Below, piece after piece: positions 56,833 through 64,000 of a stretch of DNA of 64,000 bases (position 1 is its first letter; each line of letters starts with the position of its first letter). This DNA is from Holothuria scabra (taxonomy: Eukaryota; Echinodermata; Holothuroidea; Aspidochirotida; Holothuriidae). The position numbers were made by a program, and so were the translations under genes. The notes beneath the pieces are model-generated. The model made no database searches. It had not been told where the DNA came from and saw nothing but the letters and a program-made list of their open reading frames with translations. The stretch covers positions 31,501,903-31,565,902 of the forward strand of contig CM074179.1 in the NCBI GenBank assembly GCA_037179385.1. The letters run 5' to 3'.

Positions 56833-59097
56833 AACCAGAAAGCCAAAAGGCTTAGTGATTCCTTGCCGCTGAAATTTAAGCCTATCCTTTTTTTTTCAAA
56901 TTGACAGTGCTTTGTAATGTTTTTCAAATTAATAGTGCCCCGTAATGTACCCACAAAGTATACATGCAAGGCATCACAGCTTTCTACAAGAACTAGGGTG
57001 CTGCTCATGATATCACATCCACATACTATGTTCTTGAGATATCGTGTTTACAAGGTTTTGACCTTTTGACTTCTCGTGACCCCAAATGACCTTTGACCTC
57101 CACAAAAAACAATAGGGATCATCTACTCAATAAGGCCAACCAACACACCAAATATGAGATCAGTCACACTTACCCTACTTGAGGTACAGTGTTTACAAGC
57201 AATTTCTAAGGAGTTTACCATTTGACCTCTTGTGACCCCAAATGACTTTCGACCTCCACGAAAATCTATAGGGATCATCTACTCCACATTACCAACCCAA
57301 ACAACAAATATGAGATTTGTCACACCTACCCTTCTCGAGATACCGTGTTTACAAGCAATTTCTAATTAATTTACCATTTGACCTCTCGTGACCCCAAATG
57401 ACCTTGGACCTCCACAAAAATCGATAGGGATCATATACACAATATGATCAGCCCACACAACAAATATGAGCATAGTCACATGTACCCTTCTTGAGATATC
57501 GTGTTTACAAGGTTTTGACCTCTCATGACCCCAAATGACCCTTGACCTCCACCAAAAACAAAAGGGATCATCTACTCAATAAGGCCAACCAACACACCAA
57601 ATATGAGATCAGTCACACTTACCCTACTTGAGATACCGTGTTTACAAGCAATTTCTAAGGAATTTACCATTTGACCTCTTGTGACCCTAAATGACTTTCG
57701 ACCTCCACGAAAATCGATAAGGATCATCTACTCCACATGACCAACCCACACAACAAATATGAGCATAGTCACATGTACCGTTCTTGAGATATCATGTTTA
57801 CAAGGTTTTGACATTTTGACCTCTCATGACCCCAAATGACCATTGACCTCCACCAAAAACAATAGGGATCATCTACTCAATATGGCCAACCCACACACCA
57901 AATATGAGATTAGTCACACCTAACCTTCTTGAGATACTGTGTTTACAAGCAATTTCTAAGGAATTTACCATTTGACCTCTCGTGACCCCAAATGACCTTG
58001 GACCTCCACCAAAAACAATAGGGATCATCTACTCAATATGGCCAACCCACACACCAAATATGAGATTAGTCACACCTAACCTTCTTGAGATACTGTGTTT
58101 ACAAGCAATTTCTAAGGAATTTACCATTTGACCTCTCGTGACCCCAAATGACCTTGGACCTCCACGAAAATCGATAAGGATCATCTACTCAATATGATCA
58201 GCCCACACAAAAAATATGAGCACAGTCACATGTACCGTTCTTGAGATACCGTGTTTACAAGGTTTTGACCTTTTGACCTCTCATGATCCCAAATGACCTT
58301 TGACCTCCACCGAAAACAATAGGGATCATCTACTCAATAAGGCCAACCAACACACCACATATGAGATCAGTCACACTTACCCTACTTGAGATACAGTGTT
58401 TACAAGCAATTTCTAAGGAATTTACCATTTGACCTCTTTTGACCCCAAATGACTTTCTACCTCCACGAAAATCTATAGGGATCATCTACTCCACATGACC
58501 AACCTACACAACAAATATGAGCATGGTCACATGTACCGTTCTTGAGATATCATGTTAACAAGGTTTTGACCTTTTGACCTCTCTGGACCCCAAATGACCT
58601 TTGACCTCCACCAAAAACAATAGGGATCATCTACGCAATATGGCCAACCCACACATCAAATATGAGATTAGTCACGCCTACCCTTCTCGAGATTCCGTGT
58701 TTACAAGCAATTTCTAAGGAATTTACCATTTGACCTCTCGTGACCCCAAATGACCTTGGACCTCCACGAAAATCGATAGGGATCATCTACTCAATATGAT
58801 CAGCCCACGCAACAAATATGAGCATAGTCACATGTACCGTTCTTGAGATATCGTGTTTACAAGGTTTTGACCTTTTGACCTCTCATGACCCCAAATGACC
58901 TTTGACCTCCACCAGAAACAATAGGGATCATCTACTCAATAAGTCCAACCTACACACCACGTATGAGGTCATTCACTGTTACCCTTCTTGAGATACAAGC
59001 AAAGCCTCACATACATACACACACATACACACACACATACACACACACACTGTATCACAATCGCATAGATTCCTCTGACTACGTCAAGGAATCAAAA
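56833..59097 (-). mobile_element. Helentron/HINE-like element B2 (subfamily B), inverted orientation
   Basis: Read on the minus strand it begins at 59097 with TTTTTGATTCCTTGAC. GATTCCT and TGAC (with one bulged base) pair to form an 11-bp hairpin (59068-59093). Then comes a TG tract (59003-59050 on this strand as CA) and about 13 monomers (57000-58995). The right end is at 56833-56868: TGATTCCTTGCCG (56856-56868, identical to the left subterminal repeat of B1), hairpin AAGCC/GGCTT (56840-56853) and AACCAGA (56833-56839). It is complete at both ends. Confidence 0.7.
57000..58995 (-). repeat. Tandem array of subfamily B monomers in B2
   Basis: About 13 units in the opposite orientation to the 20.6-kb array. 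The same two monomer types occur, mostly alternating (GCAATTTCTAAGGAATTTAC type near 57187, 57346, 57636, 57940, 58085, 58390, 58690; GGTTTTGACCTTTTGACC type near 57046, 57486, 57790, 58245, 58547, 58845), so a dimer is the main unit of amplification. Confidence 0.92.
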
Positions 59098-59429
59098 ATG
59101 TATAGTCCATAATCTACTGTAACGTCCATAACAAAATTTGCTGGAAGTTACTGCAACATCCCCTATGTAAATTCTGTTGAAACAGAAATTCATCTGCAAA
59201 GCTAGCTTTTGTCACATAACAAAATGAGAACATCATAGGAAGTCATGAAATTAATTAACTATGCAATAATGCATGCTGCTTCACTGTAAAATACTGTATG
59301 CAATGATATCCTAAATGGGAAACACTAGTATAAATTACTATGATCTGCTATGAAATGAGACATGAAGGCAATATGAGAAAATTTTGTGCTTCAACAGCCC
59401 AGCTTTGTCTCCAAAGAGTTTTGATCAGT

Positions 59430-59960
59430 TGAACAACCGATTAAAAATGAACAACTGATTTAAATTAAACAACAAACTTGACGTGTGCAATTTAGACAAC
59501 TGACTAGATAGAAAGAACCACATCCTGATGAGCAACCAAACAGCACTTCACAACGAAATAGAAATAAACAACCGATTAAAAATGGACAACGTATTACTGT
59601 ATAAACTGACAACAGATTAGAAGCTGACAACACAACAGAAATAAAAGACGAAATAAAACTAGACAACAGTTCAAATAATGAAATGGTAACTAAATAGCAG
59701 TTAAAAACAAAATAAAAATAGGCAACCAATGTAACAAACAAATTAACAACGAAACAGAAACAGACAATTTAGAAACTGACAATGGATGAGAAGTAGCTGG
59801 ACAACATAACAGATATAGACAAAGAACTAGACAATGAAATACAAATGGGCATCCAATTTGAAATGGATAACGTATTAGAATTTGACAACAAAATAGAAAA
59901 TGCAATTAGAGTGGAACAGAACAATAAATGCAACAAAATAGAAATGAACAACAACAAAAA
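59430..59960 (+). repeat. Cryptic minisatellite rich in GACAAC/AAATAGAAA
   Basis: Units such as GACAACGAAATAGAAA and AACAACCGATTAAAAATG recur every 13-26 bases with substitutions, giving a low-G, A-rich strand. The hydrophobic minus-strand frames at 59460-60191 (rich in Leu/Phe/Cys) follow from this composition and are not genes. Confidence 0.7.
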
Positions 59961-60121
59961 CATGAGATAATCTGGAACAACACCTTGCCCTTTTGGCATT
60001 CCATACAAGAGGAGAGAGTATGCCAATTTATGATTATGAACCTGCCCATATCCTTTTCTTAAGCTACTTGCTTCTATCCTGTAAGTAGTGGCGAAAGTGG
60101 CTCTGATGATGACTGTTTTTA

Positions 60122-61264
60122 TAAACCAGAATGCAAAAATGCATTGAGGCTTCGATGATACATGAATGTACTGTTTCAAATTTGCCATCATGCACCATTA
60201 TCTTCTCACTCAAATGATATACTAGCATGTCCAAAAAATAATTTTGTTATTCCAGATGACCTTTTGAACTCAATGAAAAAAAGCCATACATAGATAGACA
60301 CAAAGAAATAGTGAAATATGGCTTTAACAAGATTTTTACCATTTGAACCCCAGTGACTCCAGATGACCTTGGACCTCCTCCAAAAGTAATAGGGACCATC
60401 TCCTGTACATAAGCCGTCCACATACCAAACATGAAATCAATTCAAGTTTCCTATCTTGAAATATTGACCTCTGTCAGAAACACAAGCGACCTTCTCCTGG
60501 CCATAATGCATCAATATACCAAATATGATATCTATCCAAGTTTTCTATTATGAGATATGTTAATGAGATTTTCTGACTTTGACCACTGGTGACCCCAGAT
60601 GACCTTTGACCTCTGCCAAAAATAATAGGGACAATCACCTGACCATAACGCATCCACATGCCAAACATGAAATCTATCCAAATTTCCTATCATGAGACGT
60701 CGTGTTAATGAGATTTTCTGACTTTGACCCCCGGTGACCCAGATGACGTTTAACCTCTGCCAAAAACAATAGTGACTATCTTGTGGCCATATCACATCAA
60801 CATACCAAATAAGAAATCTAACCAAGTTTCCTATCATGAGCTACCGTGTGAACAAGATTTTCCAACTTTGAGCCGTGGTGACCCCAGATGACCTTTGGCC
60901 TCGGCCAAAAACAATAGGAACCATCTCCTAACCATAACCCATCCACACACCACATATGAAATCTATCCAAGTTTCCTATCTTGAGATATCGTGTTAACTA
61001 GATTTTCAGACTTTGACCCCTGGTGCCCCTAGATGACCTTTGATCTCCACCAAAAACAATAGGGTTCTTCCTCTCAATATGGTCCATCTATGTACTAAGT
61101 ATGAAAACTGTCAAATATTCCTATCTTGAGATATCCTGTTAACAATAAAAGTGTCACAAACATGCACACATCCACATTCCACACACACACATGCGCACAC
61201 ACACCCATACATACATGAACACGCCAGCGTGAATGCATAGGTTTCTCTTTCATTGAAACCAAAA
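60122..61264 (-). mobile_element. Helentron/HINE-like element A2 (subfamily A), short copy, inverted
   Basis: On the minus strand the left hairpin is GGTTTC (61255-61260) with GAAACC (61240-61245), followed by a TG-type microsatellite (61150-61215) and about six monomers (60330-61150). The right end is at 60123-60159: GGCTTCGATGAT (inverted subterminal repeat, 60148-60159), hairpin AATGCA-AAAA-TGCATT (60130-60145) and AACCAGA. The right 140 bases align with the right end of A1 near 35980-36098. Confidence 0.7.
60330..61150 (-). repeat. Tandem array of subfamily A monomers in A2
   Basis: About six diverged units in minus orientation, recognised by repeated CCCAGATGACCTTTGACCTC-like segments and by CTATCTTGAGATATC. 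They match the 31.2-34.8 kb array better than the B arrays. Confidence 0.88.
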
Positions 61265-61387
61265 GCAGTTTGAATTGAAAGTAAACTTTCACTTTTCTGT
61301 TACGTGAACCTACTGTAGACCAAATAAATTTGGGGACTTGTGCAATTTTTTCAAACTTTAAATGCACAGTCACTCCATGCCAAATCA

Positions 61388-61510
61388 AACCAGAAAGCCA
61401 AGAGGCATAGTGATTCTCTGCCGCTGAAAGGTAAGTTTACCTTTTTTCAATTAGACAGCGTTCTTAAAATTACCAAAAACAATAGAGACCACCTTCTCGA
61501 TACAGTATAT
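61388..61510 (-). mobile_element. Truncated right end of a subfamily B element
   Basis: AACCAGA (61388-61394), the stem AAGCC/GGCAT with one mismatch (61395-61408), and TGATTCTCTGCCG (61411-61423; 11 of 13 identical to the B subterminal repeat). Then a T-rich piece and part of one monomer up to about 61510. No left end or array follows. Confidence 0.6.
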
Positions 61511-61716
61511 GGGTAAAGCAACATTGCTGTAAAAGTGTCCTCTTTTTAAGTACAGAAGGAAACTGAACTACTGTCAGTTTTTTCATTTTAAAGAAATGAA
61601 AAGGGGGGATTTTATGCATCTTCTTCTGGAAAGGAGGGGGGAGACAAATCCCCCTTTTCCCCTTTGTGGAAACACTGACCACAACAGGAAATGATTTAAA
61701 AGTAACAGTGATTAGG

Positions 61717-61945
61717 CAGGCCTTGAGCTTTAGATTTAAGAGGTGTGCTAAAGATCACACTTCTCAGAAAATTAAGGAGTGTATGAGAGTAGTAGGTGTG
61801 CTGCATTATTAAATTTTAATAGAATTATACAGTATGAGCTTCAAACATTCATCTTGTGTTCAAAAATTCACATGAGTTCCTCACAGTGATTTTAGGAGAG
61901 TGACGGTGTGTGATCACACTTGCACACCTCAAAATTCATGGTCTA
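61717..61945. mobile_element. Foldback-like repeat R9, second copy
   Basis: CAGGCCTTGAGCTTTAGATT at the left; CACACCTCAAAATTCATGGTC in part at the right. It shares GTGACGGTGTGTGATCACAC with the 0.9-kb fragment. Confidence 0.6.
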
Positions 61946-62528
61946 AAACTGAAACTAGTTCATTCTGCAAGGGAAAAAATACTGCAGTGCTGGTGAATTG
62001 ATTGGCAAAAAAATACTTAACAATTCTTCATCGAATCTTAAGAATGTACTAAATTGGCCACTACTGCAACTTTGGCTAAACAAAATGAAGATTCAAATGG
62101 CAATTCTTTTGATCCAAAAAATTGGTGAATTTCAAAACTGGGTATTTGGTTGTCCCTTCCAGGAAGTTGCCTGACTCAGGAAGTTGTCTGCTTGCCAGTG
62201 CAAAGCATGTAACCCCCCCCCCCCTTAGGTAAGGGGCTAATGACTGGGGATAGTTTGGATGGGGACGTTAAAAGGTGCTCTGGGGAACAGGATTGGGAGT
62301 GATTAGTACACAACTGTCTTGTTACCTCTGAGTGTGAGCACTAGTCAAAAAGAGAAGGCGCAGTTCGCAGGTGTTCATCCATGCTCACTCTGGCATAGGG
62401 TCCTCTATGAGCCTAATATGGCTTCAAGACACTCAAAAAGGTAAATTAAAAAAAAAATTAACTAGTGCTCAGACGTAACGAGGCAGGCGTGTACTAATCG
62501 CTCCCAATCCTGCTTCCGGGACTGCCAT

Positions 62529-63055
62529 TTAAACGGCCAACCCTCTCACCCCAAAATACAATTTTAGTTGGGGGGTACAGAAATTCTCAATTGGCTTAGC
62601 TCTTTGACTGACAGCTAATTCAAACAATGCAGAGTACGCTTACATTACACAGCATGAACTGTACTGAGAGTGTTTTGATCATATAAATTGAGTTTTTCTT
62701 TTCTCACCTTGAAGCAATAAACTGAGATTGTATCTAGATAAGCATGAATTTCAGACAATTGCAGGAGGAGCTTAAGTAGGAAGGTTAGGAGAATTGGTAC
62801 TGTTTGGGGTGAGAGAACTGGGCCTTTAAAGGTTAAGAGCAGTCCCCCCAAACTAATTTTGAAGAAAAAGCTAAATAACACAATTTTCATCTTATTTCTC
62901 TTCAAAGTATCTTTAATTACATTTTATGACTTTACTATTGCATATTCAAGATAAACCAAGCAGTTATTTCTGGTAAATTTCACATTTGAAGAGAAAAAAC
63001 ATTGTCACATGACTCCCAAGGGCCAATCTTGAAACTGGACAGTCTACTAGGGTAT
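62529..63055 (+). mobile_element. R2 element directly abutted by an inverted R3 element
   Basis: R2 runs 62529-62830 (TTTAAACGGCCAACCCTCTC to ACTGGGCCTTTAAAGG). R3 follows without a gap (62830-63055: AAGAGCAGTCCCCCCAAACT through GAAACTGGACAGTCTACTAG), with its far end missing. At 2.3 kb the same R3 sequence sits inside R2, so two independent insertions hit the same family. Confidence 0.7.
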
Positions 63056-63239
63056 TTCCACAAACTAGGGGTCCAATGGGGTTTTTACTGATTTTGTCCA
63101 TGTAATGCTATATTTCAAAGACAGGGAATACAGCAAACCATTGATTCAGGTATTTTATTATACCTTACCAATATAAGTGTCTTATGATATACAGTATAAC
63201 CTAAATATTCAATGGTTAACATTTTCTAGAAAATAGTCT

Positions 63240-64000
63240 CTTTTGCTTTTGTGTCCCCCCTGATTTTGAGGTACCAGCTGTGACATACCAACATACAAAT
63301 TTGATTCCTCTGAAAAGCATATTTATCATAAACTGAGTGCTTTGTTTTGTTCATTTATCATGGTAAGGCTATCACTAATAATCATTCTTTCCAAATATCA
63401 TTATTACAGCTTCACCCAACTTTCCAAGGAAGAGGATAGAAAATGCTGTGACCAACATAATTCTTTGGTGTCCCCCTAGTTATGTTGGTTTTCTAATTTC
63501 CTTTTTATCATTGACCCAATGTGATCTTTCTCAGGTGGCAGAAATTTTCCTGATGTAAGAATTGCATCTTTTATGTCATTTTTAATAATCGGCAGTATTT
63601 TGGTGTCCCCCTCTGAGAGTAATGTTGGTAAATTTTGTTGCTCTACCATTTACACAAATCATTAAATTTTGGGCTAAATTTAGTTACCTGAAAAGATAGT
63701 CCCAGAAGATTAACAGAAAACTTAATTCCATGACTCTTGAACCAAGTGTTTTATTTTGATGAACATTCGAATTTTTGGTGTCCCCCCCCCCCTGCCATCA
63801 TAGTTACAGTATGTTGGTAATTTGAGAAACAAAAATTTAATGAAACAGAGACATCTTGCTGTATATTGTTATTGCAAACAGTGTTTTATATGGTATTGGA
63901 CTGTTTCCAGGTCAGCTTAACCTTTAAAAATTATATCAGCACATTTCATATTTAGAGTAATGGGGACACAAAATCTTGGTGTCCCCATTACCTTAGTTGG
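63240..64000 (+). repeat. Degenerate repeat with TTGGTGTCCCC units, running off the window
   Basis: GTGTCCCCC or GTGTCCCC occurs at about 63252, 63469, 63602, 63777 and 63981. Several are followed by AGTNATGTTGG or AGTATGTTGGTAA. A diverged tandem array with a 130-220 bp unit is likely. Confidence 0.6.

Noticed and set aside
59460..60191. Minus-strand hydrophobic frames that look like membrane proteins
   Set aside because: They arise from translating the A-rich GACAAC/AAATAGAAA repeat on the opposite strand.

Overview
The window looks like nuclear DNA of a metazoan, most likely a marine invertebrate. It is AT-rich, has very few long open frames, one intron-split gene with GT-AG junctions, a CR1/L2-type retroposon fragment, a tRNA-derived SINE and many short inverted-repeat elements. 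An echinoderm such as a sea cucumber is my best guess, but this is an impression and not a demonstrated assignment.

The one well-supported gene lies on the + strand from about 18.0 to 37.9 kb. It is a major-facilitator carrier of the SLC46 family (the proton-coupled folate transporter group). Coding exons are 18103-19099, 23577-23708, 25424-25507, 29222-29378 and, less certainly, 37443-37536. The phases join to a 487-residue product. A poly(A) signal at 37886-37891 fits the 3' end. The first coding exon has a 5' splice acceptor, so at least one 5' UTR exon lies upstream. Two overlapping upstream reading frames precede the ATG. Two weaker coding-like stretches follow at 39.06 kb (C-type-lectin-like C-terminal piece) and 41.54 kb (unrecognised terminal-exon-like frame).

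The rest is dominated by repeats. The most striking are four long elements (20.48-22.19, 31.10-36.10, 56.83-59.10, 60.12-61.26 kb) plus one truncated and one degenerate piece. All share one plan: a hairpin end, a TG/CA microsatellite, an array of about 145-bp monomers, and a second hairpin end closing with TCTGGTT. Short subterminal inverted repeats match between the two ends and differ between two subfamilies (A and B). This resembles non-autonomous Helentron-type (HINE/pearl-like) elements. Each monomer carries a run of AGGTCA/GGGTCA half-sites at 1- and 4-base spacings. The largest copy sits in the last intron of the transporter gene.

Around these are several families of foldback or MITE-like elements, each in 2-10 copies: at 0.1/27/30/39.7 kb; 2.2/10/14.4/28.8/29.5/50/51.7/62.5 kb; 15.5/39.4/45.3/46.6 kb; 10.5/26.5 kb; 36.7/56.3 kb; and single copies at 3.3, 9.0 and 11.4 kb. 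There are also tandem repeats (20-bp units at 40.7-41.1 kb; a 1.3-kb tandem duplication at 44.7-47.0 kb).

A second window-wide signal is the heptamer TACTGTA/TACAGTA, about one hundred occurrences by hand count. Comparing copies of the same repeat family shows it arises as an exact 5-bp insertion at a TA. That is the form of a canonical Tc1/Sleeping Beauty-type excision footprint.
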